This document shows positions 6,642 through 14,418 of a stretch of DNA of 32,621 bases, one piece after another. Numbering within the stretch: position 1 is the stretch's first letter; each line of letters opens with the position of its first letter. The DNA is taken from the NCBI GenBank assembly GCA_008080685.1, contig VKGY01000003.1, forward strand, positions 16,037 to 48,657, written 5' to 3'. Below the pieces are notes generated by a model. It was not told where the DNA came from. It worked only from the letters and a program-made list of their open reading frames with translations, and ran no database searches. The stretch comes from Spirochaetota bacterium (GTDB lineage: Bacteria; Spirochaetota; Spirochaetia; Treponematales; Rectinemataceae). Position numbers and translations under genes: made by a program.

Positions 6642-9419
6642 TCATACCTTGAACACTTTCATGACCTCATCCCCCAAGTGATTTATCACCTTCACCGCGA
6701 TGCGGCCGGTTTTTGGCTTATCAAAGGAGCGCGAAATGTCGCCATGGAGAGTGGACCACGCATCTTCGTCGATTTCGGCCTTGAGCGTGGTTTTTAGGGA
6801 GCTATAGGGATCGTTGGCACCGAGGAAGTAGGCTTGGCGGACGAAGAAGCTTTCTTCATTGTAGTCGGAATCGATGAACCAACAGGCTATTCCGTCGGCG
6901 CTGTCAGAGATGACTTCGCCGGTTTGGGGCTTGAAAACATCGACACCGTTCACTTTCACCTTGATCTTGCCATTGGGCTCGTCGATGAGGTCGATGTCTG
7001 GTTCTCCGAAAATAACGAAAAGGTTGCCTTTGCCCGTATTCTTGAGATCATCTGCCATGTGGAGGTCGGCGTTCATGCGCGCCTTGAGGACGGGTATGCG
7101 CCCAAGCTTATTGAACTCGGTGCTGTGGGCTTCATAATTGAAGGCACAGGCGATGAGCACATCAAAGCCAGCGTCCCCCGCCTCCCGCGCAGCAGCGACG
7201 AGGTCGGCTCTCTGGACGGTACCGAATTCCGGGCCTATGAAAATTGCTGCTCTTTTTTCTATATCACCTTCAAGATAATGTCCTTCCGCGCAGACCATGT
7301 CGCCAGGCCAAGGATATAGCGCGGTGAATGAAATCTTGTCTTCCTTATGGGCTTGCTGGACTCCGGCGATTTTTAGGTTTTCCAGGATCATTTGGGGGAA
7401 AGTCTGGGCAGTGCCATAATTGAAATTTTTTTCGTTTGAAATGTCGATGAGGTCACCATCTTCATCAACGCCAAGCGTGCGATGTGGACTTAAGGATTCA
7501 ACGGTGAATGGCCCGGCCACGCGAACTTTTTTCTTATCATCGTAGGGTTTGTCGTAGAGATATTCATACTCTGCCTTGGCGGCTATGGATGCATCAATAT
7601 CCTTCTGTCTGGTTATTCGGGCTCGCCACCACTCAGCATGTACCGTTTTTATTGATTCAGGCCACGATGCATCCGCCTCTCGCGGAATTTCCCATTCTTC
7701 CCAACGCATGGCGAGAGTTGTATTCAACTTTTCTCGCAGGGGTTCAAGGATCGCTTGCCATTTTTCCCAAATAACATCGATTTCTGCGTTATTGGCGATC
7801 GACTTAAGAGTGATGTGGGGCACCCGTTCATACACAAAACCATGGCGGATGTTGCCATGAACGGCTTGCGAACGTGGCGCGTCACCAGTAATTTCAGCTT
7901 CCTTGAGCTGCCCCTCGCGAGAATCAGCTAGCAAATAGAATGGGTATCGTGCTCCCATTATTCTCGCTCTGGCGAGCGCGAGCGCCACACGCGATGTATC
8001 GATCGTGATCCATCTGCGTCCCCATTGTTCCGCGACATAGGCTGTAGTGCCTGAACCGCAGGTTGGATCGAGGACAAGATCCCCAGGATCGGAGGACATG
8101 AGAATGCAGCGTTGAACGATTTTTATATTTGTCTGGACAATATAGATCTTGTCTGTCATAAAACTACTCACGGCATCTGTCCACAGATTCGGAATTGGCG
8201 ATGCTGGGAAGTCATCAACATATCTGACATACCCTAACCTCGAAGATGTTGCTTCGATACGATTACTCATGTAAAGACGTGTCATCCCTTCGGTTTTTGT
8301 TTTAAATGATCCACCAGGAACAATATATTCTTTGCCATTAAATACATAGCTTTTTGCTCCTGCAGCGCCTTCACCGCTCCGAGTAAGATCACTAAGCGAG
8401 TAAAGCCTTTGATCGGAATTCAACTCCCCGGATTTTTCATTTGAGGACGCAGGCCGCCTATTAAATAATGCGGTTTCGATGCGATTATAGTTTGAAGGGA
8501 TGAATGAGTCGAAGCCTTTTACAGAGAATGCAGGGCGAGACTTAATCCTTTCTAAATTCTTGGCGTACCAAAGAATATAATCAACTACATTATCGATCAC
8601 CTCGGCTCTAGCTCCAGAGGTCTTCTGTACTAATATCATGCTTACAGCATTCTGTTCTCCAAACACTTCATCCATTAGAGCTCGAACTCTGTGTACATTT
8701 TCGTCACCAATTTGCATGAATATCGATCCGGATTCAGTAAGAAGATCCCGTGCAACAGTGAGTCGATCGCGGAGATAGGTCAGGTAGGAGTGGATGCCGT
8801 CGCGCCAGGTGTCGCGAAAGGCTTTTACCTGCTCAGGTTCGCGGGTTATGTGGCCTGCATTCCCATCTTTTACATCGCGGCTTGTGGTGGACCACTGGAA
8901 ATTGGAGTTGAACTTGATGCCGTAGGGCGGGTCCATATAGATGCATTGGACTTGCCCGCGTAAGCCCTCGCGTTCGGCGAGCGATGCCATTACCTGGAGG
9001 GAATCTCCAAGTATCATGCGGTTGGTCCAGTTTTGGTCGTGCTGGTAGAATTCTGTCTTATCCGCATCTTGTGGAATTCCGTTGAAGTCCGAGAAAAGGT
9101 CGAATTCTCCTTGTGGATCGACTGTTGTTCGCCCTTCCTTAGTTCTATGAATCAAATCTTCAATGAGTACCTTTGGGTGCACTTTCTCTTGGATATATAG
9201 GGGCGGGGCTGGTACGACGAGATCGCTCCAGTCTTGCTCATCCTTTCCTCGCCAGACGAGTTGGGGGTCCAGATCGGTATTGCGAGGATACTTGAGAATT
9301 TTCGGCTTAATCTCTTCCTTTTGGATCATAGGTTGATACTCGGCGGTGGGGATATTTCTTCGCTTGTCTACATCATGGCGAATAATCTCTACAGACTTTT
9401 CCTTGTTTACTTTAGCCAC
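6642..9419 (-). CDS. Type III-like Mod: site-specific DNA methyltransferase (beta class)
   Basis: This 925-aa protein has the catalytic motif DPPYGIKF (163-170) ahead of the SAM-binding motif DPTCGSGTT (451-459), the beta-class order seen in type III Mod enzymes, which methylate adenine N6. Between them lies a variable region of about 280 residues that should contain the target-recognition domain. The C-terminal 350 residues are an extension found in large Mod proteins of this kind. The start is GTG at 9419 with a strong GAGGAG six bases upstream. It is translated between the AlbA_2 gene and the OB gene. Together with the Res-like protein at 11208-14276 it should form a restriction-modification pair. 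The middle of the gene (about 8150-8750) is visibly more AT-rich than its two ends. Confidence 0.92.
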   Translation of the reverse strand: MAKVNKEKSVEIIRHDVDKRRNIPTAEYQPMIQKEEIKPKILKYPRNTDLDPQLVWRGKDEQDWSDLVVPAPPLYIQEKVHPKVLIEDLIHRTKEGRTTVDPQGEFDLFSDFNGIPQDADKTEFYQHDQNWTNRMILGDSLQVMASLAEREGLRGQVQCIYMDPPYGIKFNSNFQWSTTSRDVKDGNAGHITREPEQVKAFRDTWRDGIHSYLTYLRDRLTVARDLLTESGSIFMQIGDENVHRVRALMDEVFGEQNAVSMILVQKTSGARAEVIDNVVDYILWYAKNLERIKSRPAFSVKGFDSFIPSNYNRIETALFNRRPASSNEKSGELNSDQRLYSLSDLTRSGEGAAGAKSYVFNGKEYIVPGGSFKTKTEGMTRLYMSNRIEATSSRLGYVRYVDDFPASPIPNLWTDAVSSFMTDKIYIVQTNIKIVQRCILMSSDPGDLVLDPTCGSGTTAYVAEQWGRRWITIDTSRVALALARARIMGARYPFYLLADSREGQLKEAEITGDAPRSQAVHGNIRHGFVYERVPHITLKSIANNAEIDVIWEKWQAILEPLREKLNTTLAMRWEEWEIPREADASWPESIKTVHAEWWRARITRQKDIDASIAAKAEYEYLYDKPYDDKKKVRVAGPFTVESLSPHRTLGVDEDGDLIDISNEKNFNYGTAQTFPQMILENLKIAGVQQAHKEDKISFTALYPWPGDMVCAEGHYLEGDIEKRAAIFIGPEFGTVQRADLVAAAREAGDAGFDVLIACAFNYEAHSTEFNKLGRIPVLKARMNADLHMADDLKNTGKGNLFVIFGEPDIDLIDEPNGKIKVKVNGVDVFKPQTGEVISDSADGIACWFIDSDYNEESFFVRQAYFLGANDPYSSLKTTLKAEIDEDAWSTLHGDISRSFDKPKTGRIAVKVINHLGDEVMKVFKV

Positions 9420-9441
9420 TACAGGCTCCTCGGATCATTGG

Positions 9442-9570
9442 TTGCGAAAAAAATTGTATTAAAAATTGCGTAATTTACATTAAAAAATAGTAAATAAAGC
9501 TTATTCATATAAAGATATAACAATGAAGAATTGCGTAAAATTGCGAAGAATTGCGTAAAATTGCGTAAAA
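9442..9570 (-). repeat. Decamer tandem repeats (TTTTACGCAA) before mod
   Basis: On the minus strand the decamer TTTTACGCAA occurs at 9570-9561, 9560-9551 and 9540-9531, with a variant TTCTTCGCAA at 9550-9541, so four units are exactly in phase. A fifth degenerate unit (TTCTTCATTG) follows at 9530-9521. Two more isolated CGCAA cores lie at 9466-9470 and 9442-9446. The 10-bp period is one DNA helical turn. The array occupies the only real gap inside the operon, between the AlbA_2 stop and the mod start. It may be an operator for repeated binding on one DNA face, or a slippage-prone tract controlling mod expression. Confidence 0.85.
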
Positions 9571-9573
9571 CTA

Positions 9574-11205
9574 TCATTTTACGTCTTTACTGTTAATGTG
9601 CCATCTGGCGGCATTGGTTATACCACGAACTAAGATATGGCCTTCTGTCTCTAAATCTAATAAAAGCGAACGTACGTGATGACGATCAAGTGTTGGAAGT
9701 ACTTGTAGGAGTTCAATCATTTTTGCGCCACTAGGTTCGCTTGATTGAATATGCTTGAGGAGGAGCGCTTTATTGGTCTCTCTATCAAGCCCCTTTTTGC
9801 GTGTATGTATACCTTGTTGCCCAACTGCAGCATAAAGCTTCCTGGAAAGTATCCATGGCCGGCCTTTCAATACGGGCGACCTTTCAAGCAGTCCTAATTC
9901 AAATAGCTTCTTTGTTGAGGCTGAAAATTTGGGTGAGACTGGCCGACCCGAAAATGCTTGCTGGATAACAATGAAATCAGCAGTAGAGAAGCTTACCAAA
10001 TGTTTATTGCCGATTTTTTCCAGCACTCTTAAGAAATTCGGTTCTTTAATAGTTCCGTTCAATGTAATCCAAAAATGATCTTGATCTGTGTGAGCGAAGT
10101 CCGGTTCGCCCTTGCTCTCTCTTATACAAGACTCGAAAATTCGATTCATTCCTTGTCCTGACCGCTCGACAAGGCCGCAACGAGCGAAAGAATCTGCTAA
10201 TCGCCTGTTTCGAGGTAGTTGTTCCCATAAGATGTTTTCCAAAGTGATCCCAGGCATTAACCCGCCTGGATTTACTATTTCTATTCGTTCAGGGAATTGT
10301 CTTATAAAGATCGAAGCTCCCGAGCGATAATCGCGGTGGCTCACTGCATTGAGGATTGCTTCTCGTATAGCTAACTCATTAAAAGTCTTTATATCCAAAA
10401 TAAATAATCCGTCTTGGTAATGCTGGCTCGTGTTTCGCAAATCGATAGTTTCCCATAAGCGATCGTAGAATAAAAAAAACCCTTCTCTATACTCAACACG
10501 TTGTTGGGCAGGCCCAGAAGCATCATTGGGACGGTACTCGAAAATTACTTCGGCTTGGTTTAGGTAATGGCCTAATGCTGCATGAGTTCCAAACAGTATG
10601 AGAGCTGCATTCGTCAGCTTGTTTTTAACCATAAGTTCTGCATCGGCCAATAATTGTTTGTGATTTATTGTTAAAATTGCCTTGTTATTAGTTTTTTTTG
10701 CCCATCTAGAGCGAAATTTTTCGATCGCTTCAATGTTAAGGTCCTCAAAAGAAGCACCCGGGCATACTTCTGCCGTGAAGTCAGGACCGCTTTCATCGAA
10801 GATCCGTTTGATCATATCAGCTGACATTGCTGTCAAAGCTTGACCGGCGCGCATTAGATATCGACCATTCAGGTGGAGGGGCATTCCAATGGGTCTAGAC
10901 GGGATATGGAAAACTAATACACGACCTTCCGGGCAATATATTTCTTCCACATTTATTCTGAGGTGAACTTGAGCGATTAGTTGCTCTTTTATTTTTGCCA
11001 GATCGTCCATATAAGCACGAGTGCCAACTACTTTTCTGGGTTTTTTGTCTGTTACTCCGAGAATAAGCATACCACCCCGCTCATTCGCGAGAGCGATCGA
11101 ATACTCGATTAGCTTATCGGTATCAAAAGAGGACTCCGCTCTTTTGAATTCAATATGTTCATCTTCATTTTTCTGGAGGATAGCAATGATATCCTTAGCT
11201 TGCAT
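9574..11205 (-). CDS. Schlafen-AlbA_2 domain protein with C-terminal HATPase-like and winged-helix parts
   Basis: This 543-aa protein begins with the AlbA_2 (Schlafen core) pattern EDEHIEFKRAESS, ALANERGGMLILGVTDK. The second half carries EAILNAVSHRDYRSGASIF, VNPGGLMPGI and LVERSGQGMNRIFE, the HATPase_c_4-like signature of proteins often called putative transcriptional regulator or RecG-like. The C-terminal 100 residues look like a winged helix (TNKALLLKHIQSSEPSG, MIELLQVLPTLDRHHVRSLL). Eukaryotic and prokaryotic Schlafen-type domains can cut RNA, but activity cannot be judged here. The gene starts two bases after the res stop, with AAAAGGAAC as ribosome-binding site. It sits between res and mod, where simple type III systems have nothing. 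It is AT-richer than res. Confidence 0.88.
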   Translation of the reverse strand: MQAKDIIAILQKNEDEHIEFKRAESSFDTDKLIEYSIALANERGGMLILGVTDKKPRKVVGTRAYMDDLAKIKEQLIAQVHLRINVEEIYCPEGRVLVFHIPSRPIGMPLHLNGRYLMRAGQALTAMSADMIKRIFDESGPDFTAEVCPGASFEDLNIEAIEKFRSRWAKKTNNKAILTINHKQLLADAELMVKNKLTNAALILFGTHAALGHYLNQAEVIFEYRPNDASGPAQQRVEYREGFFLFYDRLWETIDLRNTSQHYQDGLFILDIKTFNELAIREAILNAVSHRDYRSGASIFIRQFPERIEIVNPGGLMPGITLENILWEQLPRNRRLADSFARCGLVERSGQGMNRIFESCIRESKGEPDFAHTDQDHFWITLNGTIKEPNFLRVLEKIGNKHLVSFSTADFIVIQQAFSGRPVSPKFSASTKKLFELGLLERSPVLKGRPWILSRKLYAAVGQQGIHTRKKGLDRETNKALLLKHIQSSEPSGAKMIELLQVLPTLDRHHVRSLLLDLETEGHILVRGITNAARWHINSKDVK

Positions 11206-11207
11206 GC

Positions 11208-14200
11208 CTAGTTCCTTTTCCCACTGCTGATCGACATTTCAATAATATTCGCGAACTCTGTCTCAACGCGCTCCTTAAAGTCCGATTCGATCTGGTATAC
11301 CTCGGTGAACTCTGCGAAAGCCCAACGGCCATAACCGCCCAGGTTGTTTACGCCTGGGATCCAGTAGGTATCCATCGTTGCTTTTTTTTCCTTGGCGTCC
11401 TCGCGGCGGTAGCCCTTTATCTCCACGATGAGGTGGAGGGGATCATCAAAGCCATGCCCATCGTCCACGAGTACGATGAAATCGGGAAGGTAGCGGCGGG
11501 TTTCAGATCCATACCGATAGGGTACTTCAAATCCCAAATTGTGGTTCTTTACATAGGCCAAGACCTTGGGATGGGATTCGGCCACCCTGCAGAATTCCCC
11601 TTCCCACTCCGAATCAAGGATAATCCAGTTTATATGACAATGTCTTGAGCTTGTCTCCCAGCGGTTACTCCTGGAGGTGTTGAAGCGCACGAATTTTGTT
11701 GAACCTGAGGGGTTATAAGGATCAAGGAGGGCTTTGACAGGCCGCTCTTTGATGAATTTCTGTGTGATTGCCGCAGTTATCTTGTTGCAAGCCATATCGG
11801 CGAGTTCAAGATACATAAGTTGGGCCGGATAGGTTTCGCCTACACACACTAGGTAGCTGTCTAGCCATTCCTTGACAATTCGCTTGAGTTGGCCAAATAG
11901 GAAGAGTTTTGGTTCTTCGCCAGGATCCCTGAATTTCGTGTAGAGGAGACGATGTGTCAGTTGGAAGACCAGGGTTGAAGGGCGCATGTCGGCCAGGTGC
12001 TCAAGATTCATATCAACGCCTTCGCCGATTATTCCAGAATTGCGTGTGATAGACGGTCCGACGAGATCCGGGCTCAATCTAAGTATCGAATCCTCATTAA
12101 ATGCTGCGGATAGGCGCTCTTCCGGAAGTTCCACCCGATAGCCTTCTACGCGAGGGAAGCGGATTTCTAGGGCATCTCGGTCGGGACGAACAGCCTTAAC
12201 CAGTATAGTTTGACGTGGGGGCTGAGGTGGAGCAACGACTGGCTTGGCAGTGAAGTCGAAGGGAATTCCGAAGACATCGGCATACTCTACGTTGAAAAGC
12301 CCTTCATCGTTGAGTTCATAGGACTGGCGCCTAAGTGCGCGGCCTATAACCTGCTCGCAGAGGAGTTGAGTACCAAAAGCCCGGATGCCAAGGACATGAG
12401 TCACCGTGTTGGCGTCCCAGCCTTCTGTGAGCATCGATACTGAGACTACGCAGCGGATATTTCCGCCCAACTGACCTGGTTTCCCTACCGTGTTCATGAC
12501 TTCACGCAAGAGGTCCTGGTCGGAAAAACTGTCGGCTGCGCGGAGATCGCCTGTACGTTCGATGATTTCGCGGCGGAACCGGTCGATCTCATCTTTAGCG
12601 ATCTTGCGGAAACCTTCATCCAGGACGTCGCCCGCTTCTAGCTGTTCACTGTCAATGAGAATGGTGTTCGGGCGGGGGAGTGGGTTCCCGGTAGTTTCAT
12701 CAAAATTCCTGAAAAGAGCGAGGCGGCCATTTTCCAAGGTGCTTGTTCCATCATCATTAGCCCTTTGGAATCCCGAAATGTAATCAAACACTAGCTTTGA
12801 GATGGATGTGTTTTGGCAGACAAAAATAAAGCAGGGAGGAACATCGATCCCCTTTTCCTCCCAAAGCTTGAATGTTTTTTCATAGTGTCCATAGAGGGAT
12901 TGGATGGCAGTCTGAAGCCGGGTTGGCAACTTGAGTGGATCTAAATCGCCGCTCTGCCCACGCCCCTTTTTGGGCATGTCGTGTCGAATATTGTCCCAGA
13001 GCTTCCGGAACATTGGCATTTCATCGCCTGGAATATTCTCGGCTATGGGTACACGGGGGAGTTTGACGATTCCGCACTCTATAGCGTCCATGAGGGAGAA
13101 GTCGCTCATAGTCCATGGGAAAAGGGTTCCTTCCGCGTAGCCAGAGCCTTGGAGGAAAAAGGGAGTGGCGGAGAGGTCGAACACCTTGTTGATACCTAGT
13201 TTCTTGCCCACTATTTCAAGGCCGGAAATCCATAGGCGGGCAGCCTCATTGTTTTTTTCAGCCTCTTTTTTCTCATCACCTTTGAGTTTTTCTTCATTTC
13301 CATTTATGGGCTTTTCTCGATAGCAATGGTGGGCTTCGTCATTGATTACTAGGATGTTCCCCAATCCCATGAGGTCGGGCATGACACGCTGGAGCATCTG
13401 GCCTTCTGTCTCGAGGGTATTCAACTCCTCTCCACGGCGCCCCTTGAGTAGAGCACGCCCGCCGGCCGAGAGGTCGACCCGCTCCCTTCGCTTGAAGGCA
13501 TGGTAATTGGTGATGACGATCTTGGCGCGTTTTATATCCTCAAGCATGTCATTGGGAATGAGTTCGCGGCTAGCATAGTAGCTGTCGGGATCGTTGGGCT
13601 TTAAGAGGCGCAAGCGATCTTTGATGGTAAGTCCAGGTGTACAAATGAGAAACCCGCGAGAAAAATTCTTGCTCCCTAGTCTTCGGACGGCGTTCACTGT
13701 CTGCCATGCGATGATCATAGCCATAACAGCGGTTTTTCCCGATCCGGTGGCCATCTTGAAGGCGATCCGTAAAAGTCCGGGATTGGCATCCTTGCTTGCC
13801 CTTGAAAGTAGGTCAAGGATCTGTTTACCCTGCCGATTCTGCGGGGCGACTTCGGTGAGCCAAATTGCGGTTTCTGCCGCTTCAATCTGGCAGAAAAATG
13901 GACGGATGCCGACAAATCGATGATTACGCCAATGTTTAAGGAGGCGCGCTGTTTCTGACGTCACCTGCCAGTTAGCCTCCGGGAGGGCGCGCCATTCAGC
14001 AACGTATCCGCGGACTTCATTGATAACCGATGTTGGATCATACTGCTGCTCTTTGGTTGAAAGACCCCTTCCCTCATCGAAGATGATTTCCTGCTGTGCT
14101 GCTGCATCCTTGTGCTTTTTGGGTTTGGGAATCGGCGTGAAGAAATCCGCTCTCCGACGCTTCTCAAGGATGCGCTGGGTTGGCTGACCTTCGCTATCCA

Positions 14201-14276
14201 GTTCCCAATGCTTTTGGGGACACGCATACGGTGAATTCAATATGGGATGATCGAAGAATGGGTTGGTAAGGCTAAT
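11208..14276 (-). CDS. Res-like DEAD/DEAH helicase with C-terminal PD-(D/E)XK nuclease (type III-like restriction subunit)
   Basis: Counting from the TTG at 14240, Walker A is ATGSGKT (165-171) and the DEAH-type box is VINDEAHH (298-305). They are followed by SATPFFLQGSGYAEG, SVSMLTEGWDANTVTHV and CEQVIGRALRR, the superfamily 2 motifs of Res subunits. Near the C-terminus, RYLPDFIVLVDD followed by LIVEIKGYRRED fits a PD-(D/E)XK nuclease. It resembles the large restriction proteins named after BPTD_3080. I place the start upstream of the TTG because the frame is open and encodes NPFFDHPILNSPY, which I know as the usual beginning of this family. The only start with a good ribosome-binding site (AAAGAGG, six bases away) is an ATT at 14276. 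TTG at 14240 is the conventional alternative. First gene of the minus-strand operon. Confidence 0.92.
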   Translation of the reverse strand: MSLTNPFFDHPILNSPYACPQKHWELDSEGQPTQRILEKRRRADFFTPIPKPKKHKDAAAQQEIIFDEGRGLSTKEQQYDPTSVINEVRGYVAEWRALPEANWQVTSETARLLKHWRNHRFVGIRPFFCQIEAAETAIWLTEVAPQNRQGKQILDLLSRASKDANPGLLRIAFKMATGSGKTAVMAMIIAWQTVNAVRRLGSKNFSRGFLICTPGLTIKDRLRLLKPNDPDSYYASRELIPNDMLEDIKRAKIVITNYHAFKRRERVDLSAGGRALLKGRRGEELNTLETEGQMLQRVMPDLMGLGNILVINDEAHHCYREKPINGNEEKLKGDEKKEAEKNNEAARLWISGLEIVGKKLGINKVFDLSATPFFLQGSGYAEGTLFPWTMSDFSLMDAIECGIVKLPRVPIAENIPGDEMPMFRKLWDNIRHDMPKKGRGQSGDLDPLKLPTRLQTAIQSLYGHYEKTFKLWEEKGIDVPPCFIFVCQNTSISKLVFDYISGFQRANDDGTSTLENGRLALFRNFDETTGNPLPRPNTILIDSEQLEAGDVLDEGFRKIAKDEIDRFRREIIERTGDLRAADSFSDQDLLREVMNTVGKPGQLGGNIRCVVSVSMLTEGWDANTVTHVLGIRAFGTQLLCEQVIGRALRRQSYELNDEGLFNVEYADVFGIPFDFTAKPVVAPPQPPRQTILVKAVRPDRDALEIRFPRVEGYRVELPEERLSAAFNEDSILRLSPDLVGPSITRNSGIIGEGVDMNLEHLADMRPSTLVFQLTHRLLYTKFRDPGEEPKLFLFGQLKRIVKEWLDSYLVCVGETYPAQLMYLELADMACNKITAAITQKFIKERPVKALLDPYNPSGSTKFVRFNTSRSNRWETSSRHCHINWIILDSEWEGEFCRVAESHPKVLAYVKNHNLGFEVPYRYGSETRRYLPDFIVLVDDGHGFDDPLHLIVEIKGYRREDAKEKKATMDTYWIPGVNNLGGYGRWAFAEFTEVYQIESDFKERVETEFANIIEMSISSGKRN

Positions 14277-14358
14277 AGCGTAACCTCTTTCTTATTGTTT
14301 CTATCAATTCATCATCATAATCTCCGATCTGCGTGTAGGCAAGGAAAAATTCAATCAT
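14272..14358 (-). other. Short reading frame (28 aa from ATG) overlapping the res start
   Basis: On the minus strand an ATG at 14358 opens MIEFFLAYTQIGDYDDELIE and ends TIRKRLRY before a TAG at 14272-14274. The same frame is open further upstream, through and beyond the ATPase promoter, as LSIYKVAIHAAAP. There is no ribosome-binding site before the ATG. The TAG overlaps the proposed ATT start of res. It may be the C-terminal remnant of a gene displaced when the ATPase gene arrived, or chance coding. I do not recognise a family. Confidence 0.3.
14314..14342 (-). promoter_or_regulatory. Candidate sigma-70 promoter of the minus-strand defence operon
   Basis: Read on the minus strand, TTGCCT (14342-14337) and TATGAT (14319-14314) are separated by exactly 17 bp. 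Transcription would begin near 14307, giving a leader of about 30 bases that contains the AAAGAGG ribosome-binding site before the proposed res start. The match is good but untested. Confidence 0.45.
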
Positions 14359-14381
14359 CGGAGCTGCGGCGTGGATTGCTA

Positions 14382-14418
14382 CCTTGTAAATTGAAAGTCT
14401 GTGTTTTAAAATACAAGG
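14382..14418 (+). promoter_or_regulatory. Leaderless-type promoter embedded in an inverted repeat, AAA_14 ATPase gene 2
   Basis: CCTTGTA (14382-14388) and TACAAGG (14412-14418) are perfect inverted arms; the right arm directly abuts the ATG at 14419. A -35 TTGTAA (14384-14389) overlaps the left arm, and a -10 TAAAAT (14407-14412) lies 17 bp downstream and touches the right arm. Transcription would start at the ATG itself. The geometry is nearly identical to that of the first ATPase gene although the sequences differ. Confidence 0.55.

Noticed and set aside
9521-9570. CRISPR array
   Set aside because: The repeats are 10 bp, directly adjacent, without spacers and without cas genes.
9442-9570. 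Plasmid or chromosome replication origin iterons
   Set aside because: No rep, dnaA or partition gene is nearby; the array lies inside an operon gap.
2757-14276. BREX, DISARM or Dnd system
   Set aside because: No pglZ, brxC, drmB/drmC, dndA-E or phospholipase D-type gene is present; the methyltransferase and Res are of the type III-like kind.
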